Below are positions 8,616-18,403 of a DNA stretch of 64,000 bases, in pieces. A model generated the notes under the pieces. The model worked only from the letters and a program-made list of their open reading frames with translations, was not told where the DNA came from and did no database searches. Numbering within the stretch: the stretch's first letter is position 1; every line of letters begins with the position of its first letter. A program made the position numbers and the translations under genes. The stretch is taken from assembly GCA_016938675.1 (NCBI GenBank), contig JAFGUF010000032.1, positions 1 through 64,000 of the forward strand, written 5' to 3'. Source of the DNA: Clostridia bacterium (lineage in GTDB: Bacteria > Bacillota > Clostridia > Christensenellales > UMGS416).

Positions 8616-10307
8616 ATGAAAGGATTAAATTTTATAAAAATAGTGTATTTTCTGGTTGCTGTGCTTTTTGTTTTTTCTGTTCCGGCTTTAGCTGCGGATG
8701 ATGGATACGATAAAGAATACCCACAGGAAAATGCATGGTATCAGGCGACACCTTCTGTAGTTTGGCTTAATGACCCTGAGTCAACAACCACAATTGAAGT
8801 ACACATTGAAGGCAGAAACGATGTCAGCCGTGTTTGGATGACTGATCTAGGCTCTGACGAGGCGGAAGGCCGCAGGGAGCTTTTTGATGACGGCACAAAC
8901 GGAGACAAAATTCCGGGAGACAATATTTATACTTTGGCTGATGTGGTTATTCCATGCCATACCAGAAGTGAAACTTATTACACGTGGTGGGGGTTTATCC
9001 GTGTTGAACTGAAGGACGGCACAATGATGGGCAATAACTATGGCCTTGCAATAGGCCAGGTAAACCCTGTTAACAAGGAGGCTTTCAAGGTACAGGACTT
9101 TGGGGACGGAGTAACGGCAACAACATATGCGGTTTTTGTAGAAGACCCTGATTATCAGATTTTCGAAGGCTATCCCGTCTCAGACTTTTACTGCGGCATG
9201 GAGATGCCATATGCATCGCAGCAGATATATCAGTTTTTTCCGGACGAATTTGATTTTATTACAGTAATGCCTGGCATGCAATGCTTCCGCACAGGTGACT
9301 TAGCAGAAAATGTACCATACCATTTACCTGTGTCCAACTATGTAGAGAATATTGGGATGCCTATGATAGATCATACAGAAGAATATGGCTCTGCAGGCAG
9401 GCTTAGATCCTTTGTTTATCATTCATTCGGAAGTATAGCTATTATGGATCACGAGATGGGGCATTCATGGGCAGCATATATCGGACAGGACATGGGAATC
9501 CTAAAGGATGAATGGAGCCCCCATTGGAATAGTATGGTAGATACCCAGGGGCAGATGGGTGCATATTATTTTGATGACGAATCTGTAGGGCATTTCGCTT
9601 ATAATGGCGATGAAACTTGGAGCCTGGTATCAAATTATACTGTTGAACCTTATTCTCCTATTGAACTTTATTTTATGGGGCTTATTCCATCATCTGAAGT
9701 GCCGGATATACATATTCTTAAAAACCCCGATTTATTGGATACAGATAATATAACAGCTGAAAGCTATAAAACAATAACAATGGAGCAGATATTGGAGAGT
9801 GAAGGAGGCGAGAGGATTCCTTCATATCTGGAATCGCAGAAAGAATTCAATATGGCTTTTATAGTTGCGCAGGATTTGCCGTTTAACGATGCAGCTTATG
9901 CGTATTTTTCGCTTATTTCAATGGAATTAATGAGCAAAGAAGAACCGGAGCAATATTCATCTCAGGCACCTTTCTATTGGGCTACAGGTGGCCGCGCGAC
10001 GCTAAACACATATCTTGGAGATTATGGCGTGCTGGATGAAAGCCTTACTGCTACGCCGACAGCAGAGCCTTTGGAGACGCCTGCTGCTGAAACACCTGAG
10101 ATTAATGAGGAAACCGCAGCGATAGAGCAGGAAGCACAGGCAACGCCAGAAGCAGGCGATATAGAAGAAGCGGCAGCAGAGGACGAAGAAACAGATTCGT
10201 TTCCATTAAAGTCACTAATTCTTTTTGGCGGGATTATTTTAGTTGCTGTCATTATTGTGGCTGTATTAATATCTATAGGAGTGAACAGGAAGCAATCAAA
10301 CGAATAA
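8616..10307 (+). CDS. Surface-anchored HExxH metallopeptidase-like protein
   Basis: 563 residues with a signal peptide (cleavage probably after ALA near residue 27), an N-terminal domain around residues 55-145 containing DDGTNGDKIPGDNIYT like the choice-of-anchor X type beta domains, and a central region with HEMGH at residues 279-283. That is an HExxH zinc motif in a membrane-free domain, so a secreted zinc peptidase is likely. A Pro/Glu/Thr-rich linker at about 475-530 leads to a single C-terminal membrane segment (about 536-557) and a basic tail, placing the enzyme outside the cell on a stalk. AGAGGAGA precedes the start. The substrate is unknown; I do not recognise a named peptidase family beyond the zincin motif. 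Confidence 0.75.
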   Translation: MKGLNFIKIVYFLVAVLFVFSVPALAADDGYDKEYPQENAWYQATPSVVWLNDPESTTTIEVHIEGRNDVSRVWMTDLGSDEAEGRRELFDDGTNGDKIPGDNIYTLADVVIPCHTRSETYYTWWGFIRVELKDGTMMGNNYGLAIGQVNPVNKEAFKVQDFGDGVTATTYAVFVEDPDYQIFEGYPVSDFYCGMEMPYASQQIYQFFPDEFDFITVMPGMQCFRTGDLAENVPYHLPVSNYVENIGMPMIDHTEEYGSAGRLRSFVYHSFGSIAIMDHEMGHSWAAYIGQDMGILKDEWSPHWNSMVDTQGQMGAYYFDDESVGHFAYNGDETWSLVSNYTVEPYSPIELYFMGLIPSSEVPDIHILKNPDLLDTDNITAESYKTITMEQILESEGGERIPSYLESQKEFNMAFIVAQDLPFNDAAYAYFSLISMELMSKEEPEQYSSQAPFYWATGGRATLNTYLGDYGVLDESLTATPTAEPLETPAAETPEINEETAAIEQEAQATPEAGDIEEAAAEDEETDSFPLKSLILFGGIILVAVIIVAVLISIGVNRKQSNE

Positions 10308-10324
10308 ATAGAATAAAATTTGTA

Positions 10325-10349
10325 AAGCAGCTGCAAAGCTGCTTTTTTT
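10325..10349 (+). terminator. Intrinsic terminator after the metallopeptidase gene
   Basis: Perfect 8-bp stem AAGCAGCT/AGCTGCTT with a GCAA tetraloop, followed by a run of T (10343-10349). Confidence 0.93.
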
Positions 10350-10428
10350 GCTGCAATTCGCTTTACAAGAATACAGGCATAACGTAAAATAGTGACTATA
10401 AAATTTAAAATTTGGTATCGGAGAGATA

Positions 10429-11955
10429 ATGAACATAAAGGCCAAAATACTTCTGTTTTTCTTTATAGCTGTTTTTTCAGTAATGACTGCTTCCTGCACA
10501 AACTTTGCTGAAAAAATTTTTGAACCAAAATATATTGAAATAAACGGAGAGGAAATATCCAAAGACACTACTGAGCTTAATCTAAAAGGTGAAGGGATAA
10601 TGGATATTGAGCCTCTTTTGCAGCTGGAGCTGCTAAAAAAGTTGGATGTTAGAAATAATCCGCTTACTGAGCTACAGATTGAAAATTTCCGTCAAGCTAT
10701 GCCGGATTGTGAGGTGCTTTGGACTATTGCTATAAACGGCGCTGAATATGACAACATAGTTGATGAAGTTGACTTTACAGGCGAAGGATTGCTTGATTAT
10801 AAGGAATTGAATGAAAAACTAAAGTACTTTGACAAACTGAATGAAGTACGTATTGATAGCGGCCAGATTTCAGCGGACAATTACAAAGAACTAAAAAATG
10901 CATACCCTGATATTAACTTTATCTTAAGCATATCCATATGTGGCTTAGTCATGGATGAATACCAAGACACAATTGATTTAAGCGAATGTGCAGACATTAA
11001 TCAAAATGATATATGTGAAGCACTGGCATATTTTGATAACCCCAAAGAGGTTATATTTGCAGATGCGCTGGGGGATGAGCAGCCCGATGAACAACTGATT
11101 GCATCATTCCCTGACACGGTATTTAATTGGAATATTACCCTTGGAAACAATGTGTACAAATCCACTACGACGGATATAGATTACTCAGAAATTCAAGTAG
11201 AGGACTTTGACCTATTTAAAGAGCAAATAGCCAATTTCCCAAGCCTTGAATACATAGATATGTGCTACTCAGGGCTTGCCAATGAACAGATGGAAGAGCT
11301 TATTGAAATGTATCCGAATACGAAATTCGTATGGATGATTATAGCCGGGCCGTGGACTATGCGCACCGACATCAAGGCATTTGGCACATGCTACAGAGAG
11401 GAATTCGAAGGCGGCAAATGGATTGGCAGAGGATATTACTTTGAAAACGGCGAAGAAGAGAACCTGAAATACTGCACGGACATGGAAGTGCTGGATTTGG
11501 GGCATCAGTGGTGGATAGAGGACTGGAGCTTCCTTACGAACATGCCTAAGCTGACCCACCTAATAATTGCCCTTTCTTATTTCAGGGATTCGTATCTGCT
11601 TGAGAGCCTTGAAAATCTTGAGTATCTTGAAATATTCAATACCAATATATCAGACCTCAGCTTTCTAACGGGCCTTCCAAACCTAAAATATCTTAACGCA
11701 AGCAACATTCTTATTCATTCAACAGAGTATCTTGTGGATATGGACAGCCTTGAGTGGCTGTGGTTTTGTTCGCAGAATTATATTACAGAGGAGGAAATCG
11801 ACCAACTCAAAGAAGCTCTGCCTGACTGCAGGATAGAAAGCGACGCCCACGGCTCAACAAGGAACGGATGGCGAAGCTACGAAAATGAGGGTTATGTTAA
11901 GATGCGTGAGGCCTTGAATATGCCGCTTGCATTTTGGGAGGATGACCAGAACTAA
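10429..11955 (+). CDS. Leucine-rich-repeat-like surface lipoprotein
   Basis: 508-residue lipoprotein: signal peptide with lipobox VMTASC (Cys near residue 23). The body contains irregular repeats with an LRR character, for example LLKKLDVRNNPLTELQI near the start, and a denser run from about residue 340 (MEVLDLGHQW, LTHLIIALSY, LEYLEIFNTN, LKYLNASNIL). Such domains usually bind proteins or glycans at the cell surface. A GGAGAG site precedes the ATG. It sits between a terminator and the sigma gene, so it may have its own promoter at 10350-10428. No catalytic motif was seen. Function unknown. Confidence 0.7.
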   Translation: MNIKAKILLFFFIAVFSVMTASCTNFAEKIFEPKYIEINGEEISKDTTELNLKGEGIMDIEPLLQLELLKKLDVRNNPLTELQIENFRQAMPDCEVLWTIAINGAEYDNIVDEVDFTGEGLLDYKELNEKLKYFDKLNEVRIDSGQISADNYKELKNAYPDINFILSISICGLVMDEYQDTIDLSECADINQNDICEALAYFDNPKEVIFADALGDEQPDEQLIASFPDTVFNWNITLGNNVYKSTTTDIDYSEIQVEDFDLFKEQIANFPSLEYIDMCYSGLANEQMEELIEMYPNTKFVWMIIAGPWTMRTDIKAFGTCYREEFEGGKWIGRGYYFENGEEENLKYCTDMEVLDLGHQWWIEDWSFLTNMPKLTHLIIALSYFRDSYLLESLENLEYLEIFNTNISDLSFLTGLPNLKYLNASNILIHSTEYLVDMDSLEWLWFCSQNYITEEEIDQLKEALPDCRIESDAHGSTRNGWRSYENEGYVKMREALNMPLAFWEDDQN

Positions 11956-12009
11956 TACAACCCTTAAAGTTGATTTTTGACGTAACAAACAACCATAAAG
12001 GAGATTTTT

Positions 12010-12558
12010 TTGCTTTTATTTTTGTTAAGCACTCTAAATGACGAGGAAAAAACCAAACTCGAAAAATTATATAATCATTATAAGAACCTTATGATGTATA
12101 TAGCGCTGGATATCCTTAAAAACAAAGAGCATGCTGAGGAAGTTGTTCACGATGCTATTATATCAATACTTAAGGTAATTAATGATATTGAGGAAATTGA
12201 GAGTCACAAAACCTATGGCTTAGTTGTTTTAATTACTAAGAGGCTTTCTATTAATAAAAATAAATATGAAAAGCGCAGAAATCACTTGCCCGCTGACGTA
12301 TTGGAATATATCGCTGATGAAAAAGAGATTTTTGAGGAATCAGTAGTATGCAATGCGGATATTAAAGATTTGGTTAAGCGGATGAATGAGCTGGGCATTA
12401 ATGATTATGAAATAATAATGCTGAAATATTACTACGGCTATACATATAAAGAAATCGCTGCAAGAATGAGCATAACAGAAAGCGCTGCTAGAAAAAGAAG
12501 CGAAAGAGCAAGAAAGAGCATATTAAATAAAATGGTAAAGAGGGAGGGAGAAAAGTGA
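12010..12558 (+). CDS. ECF-type RNA polymerase sigma factor
   Basis: 182-residue sigma-70 family protein. Region 2 is at about residues 20-90 (YKNLMMYIALDILKNKEHAEEVVHDA, a typical sigma2 helix), and region 4 at about 120-175 contains a helix-turn-helix (YYGYTYKEIAARMSITESAARKRSERAR, cited as a segment). The TTG start at 12010 is chosen because AAAGGAG ends six bases before it. The downstream anti-sigma gene overlaps by 4 bp (GTGA), so the pair is translationally coupled. It probably drives a surface-stress or surface-variation regulon; the adjacent lipoprotein locus is the obvious candidate target, but I could not define a shared promoter motif. Confidence 0.85.
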   Translation: MLLFLLSTLNDEEKTKLEKLYNHYKNLMMYIALDILKNKEHAEEVVHDAIISILKVINDIEEIESHKTYGLVVLITKRLSINKNKYEKRRNHLPADVLEYIADEKEIFEESVVCNADIKDLVKRMNELGINDYEIIMLKYYYGYTYKEIAARMSITESAARKRSERARKSILNKMVKREGEK

Positions 12559-13262
12559 AACAAACAGTCAGAGAAATAAATGATGCATTAATAAGCAAAG
12601 CTGCAGAAAAGTCTCTGGACGAATTGCTTACCAGCCTTCCTGAAATTAGCGAGCTTGAAGATAAATATGAGTTCTCAACTGGGCATCAGAGAAAAATGAA
12701 CAGACTATTTTCAAAAGCAAAAAGGCATAGCGGCACAGAAGGGGATAGCTGGAAGAAATTTCGCAGGTTCAGCTATAATGCCGCGGCAGTAATATGCATG
12801 TTTTTCACAGTGTTTGCCCTTGCCGCCTTTACAATACCTCCGATAAGGACTACGCTTGCCAATTATGTACTGGAATATAGCGAGAAATTTGTGAAGATAG
12901 GTATTTCTTCAGAAGAAAACGAGGCGTCAGTTATTGAATGCGAAGGCGAACCTGGCTATATACCGGAAGGATACGTCGTAAACGATGTTAAAGATTATGA
13001 TTCAGTTTTCATGATTGCATATATAAATAGCGACGGCCAATTCATAAGATTTTCTCGATATATCGGAGATGTGAAAATAACATTGGATAATGAAGACTCA
13101 GATTTCAAAGAAATTGATATTAACGGACTGAAAGGATACAGTACCGAAAAAAAAGGCCTTGTAAATATAGTATTTCACGACGGCACATATACATACACTT
13201 TGTTTTCAGAGGCGAGCTATGAAGAGACCTTTAAAATTGCAGAAAGCATAAAAACAGAATAA
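12555..13262 (+). CDS. Membrane-bound anti-sigma factor-like protein (DUF4179/DUF4367 type)
   Basis: 235 residues with a cytoplasmic N-terminal segment of about 75 residues, one membrane helix near residues 76-96 (AAAVICMFFTVFALAAFTI) and an extracytoplasmic domain of about 140 residues containing GYIPEGYVV and GLKGYSTEKKG, a pattern common in Firmicute anti-sigma proteins that carry a DUF4367-like sensor domain. It starts at GTG 12555, overlapping the sigma gene stop. The expected role is to hold the ECF sigma factor at the membrane until an envelope signal arrives. The partner assignment is from overlap; the signal is unknown. Confidence 0.75.
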   Translation: MKQTVREINDALISKAAEKSLDELLTSLPEISELEDKYEFSTGHQRKMNRLFSKAKRHSGTEGDSWKKFRRFSYNAAAVICMFFTVFALAAFTIPPIRTTLANYVLEYSEKFVKIGISSEENEASVIECEGEPGYIPEGYVVNDVKDYDSVFMIAYINSDGQFIRFSRYIGDVKITLDNEDSDFKEIDINGLKGYSTEKKGLVNIVFHDGTYTYTLFSEASYEETFKIAESIKTE

Positions 13263-13771
13263 AAATATTCTTATATATGTCACATAATTTCCCGCTCGGC
13301 TGTTTGTACTAATGAAGGCAGCCGCAGCGGGTTTAATTATGTTGTCAAACTTTCAGATATTTTATAAAGGTGAAGATAAAAAAATGAAACTTTTAAAGAT
13401 ATCTAGTATTAGCGCAATTACTTTGTTTGATTGAAATAAAATAGGCTGGATTTCTGTTAGAATAATGTAAAAAATCTTAAATTTATAAATTTTATATTGC
13501 ACATATGTTAATAATGTGTTACGATACATAAGATGAAAAACCTAAAATAGGTAATTAAGACAATAATATTGAAATATTGATTGCTTTTTGCCAGTTATAG
13601 GTTAAGACTTAAATATACAAATTCAAGATACGTATATAACTATTTTTAGATGGAATTATTATTTTAGGCTACACCTCAGGCACTATTTAGGCGAAGGCGA
13701 TGCATGCTAATCAAGAACGCTAATACCAAGGCATGAAATATTCTTAGTATAATGAGAACAGGAGAGAGTAT
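13263..13771 (+). other. Intergenic region before the lipoprotein array
   Basis: An imperfect stem (CCCGCT 13291-13296 with AGCGGG 13326-13331 and an inner GCTG/CAGC) may end the sigma operon, though the following T-run is weak. A 16-codon reading frame (ATG 13384, TGA 13432) with a GGTGAAG ribosome site encodes a basic-hydrophobic peptide and could be a leader peptide or a decayed lipoprotein start. A TATAAT-like -10 lies at 13748-13753 ahead of the first lipoprotein gene, without a good -35. The rest is AT-rich with no recognised feature. Confidence 0.4.
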
Positions 13772-15223
13772 ATGAAAAAATTAATATTAATAATTTGTTT
13801 CGTATCTCTTTTTTTTGGAGCGTGTAAGGAAACGCCAAACAAAGAAGTAGTTGTAGGTAAGGGTGAAGAAGGCCTTGAAGAGATGCTTGAGCTTGCAGGA
13901 GTTAATCAAGAAGGTCTTTCAGCGGGCAAAATTGATAAAGATGTAAGTTATTATACAATTCCAAGTACAATGTATAAAGCTCCTGAGATCTACAAAAACT
14001 ATATTGAATATGAAAATTATGGTATGAATATAGAAGCAGATGTAATAGTGCCTGAATATGCTTTACCTATAGTTGAGGTGCAAATTGAGAAACTAAGCTT
14101 TGAAACAATTAGTGAATTTATAAATATGACAACGGGTAGCGAAGATCTGTATTCTATTGATTTAATTAATGAAATTGAAACCAAAGATACAATACAAGCG
14201 AGTATTGATGGTTTGCTTAATGAACTAGAATATTTAAGCCGTCCCTATGAAGAGATTTATAATCCGAGTGATCCTATAACGCAAGAGAATGTAAATGAGC
14301 TGATAAAAAGTATAAATCAGAGAATTTCCGAGCTATCAATTAAATTGGAAACAGCACCTGAGACATTTGAGGAAGCGATTAGCTTGCTAAAAGATAAAGG
14401 CGAATTTGAAACTGAAACCGGAGTTAAAATCTATCCCTCAATGCTGGAACCAAAAGAAATAACATCCTCTAATTATGATAGTATTCCTTGCAGTTTAGGT
14501 GCAATGGATTCATATTGTAATTATACATACTATTACATTGATGCTGAAAATAAATACAATCAGCAATTGCATTTTAAAACACGAAAACTTAACTATTCAG
14601 ACATGCCATTTGGTGATACAACAGCAGATGAAGCAATTACTTTTGCTCAACCATATGTGGAGCTTCTCGGAGATAGATTAGTAGTTGCGGGTGTGGAAGA
14701 AGATGAAGTTAAATATGAAATTACTTATATGAGAATGTATTGTGGAATAAAAAGCGCATTAATGTTTAGTTCTCCGAGTGATATAAGCTATCTTGGAAGT
14801 ACTGAAAGACCATATAAACAAGAGCAGCTAGTCATTCAAGTATCAAAAAAGATACCCATGTATATACAAGGTATAGACTATTATTCCCCATTAGCTGTTT
14901 CGAATGTAGTTACGAGAGATGCTAAACTATTGCCATTTGATGAGATAACAGAAATACAAGAAAGATGCGGCACTATCCATACATTTGATTCGGAAAGCAA
15001 GGTTGAAATCACTATAAATAGAATCCAGCTTGAAGTGATTCGTGTAAGGAAACCTAATGCAGAAGGCGAGTTTATAATTATTCCTGTTTGGAATTTTTAT
15101 GGTACGGAAACAAGAACATGGAATGGACTCGAAAGAACAGCAGAGAATCAAAATGAGTATCAAACTTATTTAACAATAAATGCAATTGACGGCAGCATTA
15201 TTGATATGCATAAGCAATATTAA
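13772..15223 (+). CDS. Array lipoprotein L1 (unknown function)
   Basis: First of seven paralogous lipoproteins. 483 residues; signal peptide with lipobox FFGAC (Cys18) followed by the family pattern TPNKEVVVGK. The C-terminal half carries the family landmarks: KLLPFDEI, a RVRKPNAEGEFIIIPVWNF segment, and a terminal NAIDGSIID. The middle region, about residues 95-215, is predicted coiled/helical and differs most from its paralogues. A strong GGAGAGAG site precedes the ATG. Each member resembles clostridial lipoproteins of unknown function (I believe those grouped as DUF6034; not verified). The IDG ending recalls PepSY-like domains. No catalytic motif is evident. Confidence 0.75.
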   Translation: MKKLILIICFVSLFFGACKETPNKEVVVGKGEEGLEEMLELAGVNQEGLSAGKIDKDVSYYTIPSTMYKAPEIYKNYIEYENYGMNIEADVIVPEYALPIVEVQIEKLSFETISEFINMTTGSEDLYSIDLINEIETKDTIQASIDGLLNELEYLSRPYEEIYNPSDPITQENVNELIKSINQRISELSIKLETAPETFEEAISLLKDKGEFETETGVKIYPSMLEPKEITSSNYDSIPCSLGAMDSYCNYTYYYIDAENKYNQQLHFKTRKLNYSDMPFGDTTADEAITFAQPYVELLGDRLVVAGVEEDEVKYEITYMRMYCGIKSALMFSSPSDISYLGSTERPYKQEQLVIQVSKKIPMYIQGIDYYSPLAVSNVVTRDAKLLPFDEITEIQERCGTIHTFDSESKVEITINRIQLEVIRVRKPNAEGEFIIIPVWNFYGTETRTWNGLERTAENQNEYQTYLTINAIDGSIIDMHKQY

Positions 15224-15346
15224 AAGCGGTTGAAACGAGAATGCAGAACAATTCAATTTCTTCGCCGAACTAGTAGGGAATTAAAAATATTTTGATTGAG
15301 CTTAAAGGTTTACGAATAATTAGAAATCGCATAAAGGATATGTAAA

Positions 15347-16813
15347 ATGAGCACAAATAAAAAATACTTAATAGTATCAATAATTTTATTTTTAATTTTT
15401 ATAACATCTTGCATTAATACACCTGATCAAGAAGTAGTTATTATAAAAAACAATCAGATTGATGGTATCGTGATAGAACAAGCAGAGCATCAATATTATA
15501 TCGCAGAAGATTTTTGGGAAGATACATTTGAATCAGAAAAAGCGAATCTATCAGTAACGATTAGTGCACCTGTTGAAGTACCGGAGTCAGATACGTTTAG
15601 TATCGTATCTGTTAAGCAAACGGCTTTTTCGCAAGAGGATATAGATAATGCTTTAATGGTTTTTCTTAATGGTGAAAACTTATATGAAATAAGTGAAATA
15701 AAGACAAAACAAGAAATAGAAGACGAAATTGTAAATTTAGAAATGCAATTATACAATATTAAGAATACTTCATCTGAAAATACTAGTGAATATGAAGTTG
15801 TATACGAAGGCATGATTGAAGAACTTAAAGAACAGCTTAAGAATGCACCTGAATCGTATGAAAGGAAACTCGTAAATACAGATATAGATACGATTCAGAA
15901 TGTAAATGTACAGCAAAATGTTGTTGTGGCGGATGGATTAACAGGAGAGGAAAAGGAAAGAGCAGAAGAAGATGCTAAAAAACTTGAAGAGTCTCTTAAA
16001 AATCCTAGCTTTATTAGAATAATTGGACAAGCCTATTTAAATTCGCTATTCCCAAGTACAGTAGCTATTACACTTGATGAAAAGAATTCAAGTATTCAAT
16101 TTACTAATGCTCCGGGAGGAGTTAAAAAGAGTGGAGTAAGTTCAAAAAACTTTGCACTTGAGAAAATCGACATGTCTTATGAAGATGCCTCTCAAATTGC
16201 AAAGGAATATATCTACAGCCTGGGTATTGATTATATGGAAATTGCATGTGCTGAGATCGGAATCAAAAATTATGAAATACAAAATAGTGATATTAAAACC
16301 AATGCACCTGAATGTTATATCTTTTATTTTAAAAGGACTGTAAATGGCGTAACGGAAACATATGAAGAAACTGTTGCAAGTGATTCTGGCGGTTTTGCTC
16401 CTTCAAACTTTTATGAATATATCCGGATAGATGTAGATGACAGTGGTATTCTGTTTTTTAAGTGGGTCGCACCTACTATTGTTCTTGACACCCTTTATAA
16501 TAATGTTGAATTAATGCCATTTGAAGATATAAAAGCTATTTTCAAGAGTCAGATAATGATTGCAAATGAATGGATGGCAGAATCTGATATTATAAGTAAA
16601 GAAATAAACATTACGCGTATAGAGTTGGGAATGGTTCGAATAGCTGATGATAATGAATCAGACAAATATATATTGATTCCGGCATGGGATTTCTTTGGAA
16701 ATATAAGCATTGAATATAGTGACTATATAGACGAAAAAATAAATATTGCTACTAGCTTATTAACAGTTAATGCAATAGATGGCTCTATTATTGATAGAAG
16801 ATTAGGATACTAA
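15347..16813 (+). CDS. Array lipoprotein L2 (unknown function)
   Basis: 488 residues; lipobox ITSC with Cys22, then INTPDQEVVIIKN. Family landmarks downstream are ELMPFEDI, the RIADDNESDKYILIPAWDF stretch and a terminal NAIDGSIID. The gene is strongly AT-rich compared with the transporter genes that follow, and L2 is more divergent from L3 and L4 than these are from each other. The ribosome site is AAAGGATATG. It is separated from L1 by 123 bp without an obvious terminator and from L3 by 90 bp, so L1-L4 may be one transcript. Role unknown; presumed exported and lipid-anchored. Confidence 0.75.
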   Translation: MSTNKKYLIVSIILFLIFITSCINTPDQEVVIIKNNQIDGIVIEQAEHQYYIAEDFWEDTFESEKANLSVTISAPVEVPESDTFSIVSVKQTAFSQEDIDNALMVFLNGENLYEISEIKTKQEIEDEIVNLEMQLYNIKNTSSENTSEYEVVYEGMIEELKEQLKNAPESYERKLVNTDIDTIQNVNVQQNVVVADGLTGEEKERAEEDAKKLEESLKNPSFIRIIGQAYLNSLFPSTVAITLDEKNSSIQFTNAPGGVKKSGVSSKNFALEKIDMSYEDASQIAKEYIYSLGIDYMEIACAEIGIKNYEIQNSDIKTNAPECYIFYFKRTVNGVTETYEETVASDSGGFAPSNFYEYIRIDVDDSGILFFKWVAPTIVLDTLYNNVELMPFEDIKAIFKSQIMIANEWMAESDIISKEINITRIELGMVRIADDNESDKYILIPAWDFFGNISIEYSDYIDEKINIATSLLTVNAIDGSIIDRRLGY

Positions 16814-16903
16814 TAATAAATGCAAGAAAACGTAAACATACCGAAAAAGTATGATAGTGAACACAACATTGGCAATCTACACGACAGTAGTAAAGGAGAG
16901 AAT

Positions 16904-18403
16904 ATGAACTTTAATAAGTTTATAAAAATGATGAAATTAATATCAATTATTTGCTTTTCATATTTCTTGGTAGCTTGCCAGCCCACACCAGAAGTAGAAA
17001 CTGTTATACAAAAGGACAACTTCGAATCATTAGTTGAGAATTCAGCCAGTATGGAAGTATCAGATAGTGAACTTGCTTCAAATACTAATATAGAAGGAAG
17101 CCATATTCAATGGAATTATGAAAATGAAATTGTGAAAGAAACTGTTATCGGAGATATAACCCTAAATACTGAAATAAAGGTAGATGCATTAGTAGATTTG
17201 TCTGATAAGAAAGCGGCTGTATTCTTAGTAAAACCAACCAAGTTCAGTTCTGATTTTATACAGAAAGCGGTAACCTATTTTTATGGTAACACTTATTACA
17301 GTGGTATAAGAACAAAAGATGATTATTTGCTTAAAATATTACCAATGGAAGAATTCTTGCCCAAAATCGATATTAGCGATTATCAAGTAGCGGAAAGCTT
17401 GCTGAAAAGATGGAAGAAATCATACAATGACGCTGCGGAAACAAACAAGGCTGTGAATGTTATTGGAGATTATCAGAGTCTGTTTCTTAAAGGATATCCT
17501 TATCAAGGGGCTATTGGCGAATTTTATCTATATAATGGTGATATGAGCAATACTTATTTTTATTATTATGTTGATGATGTCAATAAAAGTTATTGTGAGA
17601 CACCCTTCGAATACACAGGAATTCCTGCTATCGGAATGACAACTCCACAGGAAGAGGCAAAGGAAATTGCATTTAATGCAGTTAGAGAAATATATGGAAA
17701 TGATACACAACTTGTTTATACAACATTAGCTAATATGAGCAAGCTAGACCAAAACTGGCTTGCACCCTTTTCAATGGCATTAGGTAAAGATGGTTATGGC
17801 AATCGTGATCAATGCTATGTTTATTATTTTACGAGAACCTATAATGGTATTCCGCAGTTATATGCACCTGAGGCAAGCAATCATAACAGAAGTGACAGTG
17901 AGCAAGGTGGGTATCTGTATGAGCAAAAGTGGGATTATGCGTATAGTATGAAGTGGCCAGCGGAATATATTATGGTGGCCGTTGACGACACCGGAATTAT
18001 TGAATTTTGGGGATATTCTCCTACAGAAATAGCAAGTGTTATTAATGATAACGTTGAGATGCTTTCATTTGAAGATATATTTGAGCAATTCAAAAAAACT
18101 ATTAATTATACGTCAGTATGGACAACCTCTATCACAGAGCAATTAGATATTGAGATAACAGATATTAATTTCGGAATGGTACGCACACCGAGAAAAGACA
18201 ATCCAAAAGAATACTATATGGTTCCAGCCTGGCAGTTTAGTGGAAGTAAATATACATACACCTCTAAAGTAGCAGGTGGAATGACAGAAGAAGAGACAGG
18301 GAAAACATTTTTAGTCTTAAATGCTATAGATGGCAGCATCATTGATACAAGTTATTATGAGAATGAAAGACCGGGAATAATTAAAATGGTTGGACAGCAT
18401 TAA
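16904..18403 (+). CDS. Array lipoprotein L3 (unknown function)
   Basis: 499 residues from the ATG at 16904, which has AAAGGAGAG at an ideal distance. The frame is open back to an ATG at 16820, but that segment has no ribosome site and resembles a decayed copy of the ABC permease start found at 20080. Lipobox LVAC (Cys25) is followed by QPTPEVETVIQKDN. Family landmarks are EMLSFEDI, MVPAWQFSG and NAIDGSIID. The signal peptide (NKFIK, KLISI, FSYFL) is nearly identical to that of L4, marking a recent duplication. The C-terminal KMVGQH codons are found again, stranded, after L4. Confidence 0.75.
   Translation: MNFNKFIKMMKLISIICFSYFLVACQPTPEVETVIQKDNFESLVENSASMEVSDSELASNTNIEGSHIQWNYENEIVKETVIGDITLNTEIKVDALVDLSDKKAAVFLVKPTKFSSDFIQKAVTYFYGNTYYSGIRTKDDYLLKILPMEEFLPKIDISDYQVAESLLKRWKKSYNDAAETNKAVNVIGDYQSLFLKGYPYQGAIGEFYLYNGDMSNTYFYYYVDDVNKSYCETPFEYTGIPAIGMTTPQEEAKEIAFNAVREIYGNDTQLVYTTLANMSKLDQNWLAPFSMALGKDGYGNRDQCYVYYFTRTYNGIPQLYAPEASNHNRSDSEQGGYLYEQKWDYAYSMKWPAEYIMVAVDDTGIIEFWGYSPTEIASVINDNVEMLSFEDIFEQFKKTINYTSVWTTSITEQLDIEITDINFGMVRTPRKDNPKEYYMVPAWQFSGSKYTYTSKVAGGMTEEETGKTFLVLNAIDGSIIDTSYYENERPGIIKMVGQH

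Noticed and set aside
16820-16903. N-terminal extension of lipoprotein L3
   Set aside because: It is in frame but has no ribosome site and would put 28 residues before the signal peptide; it aligns with a duplicated permease start.
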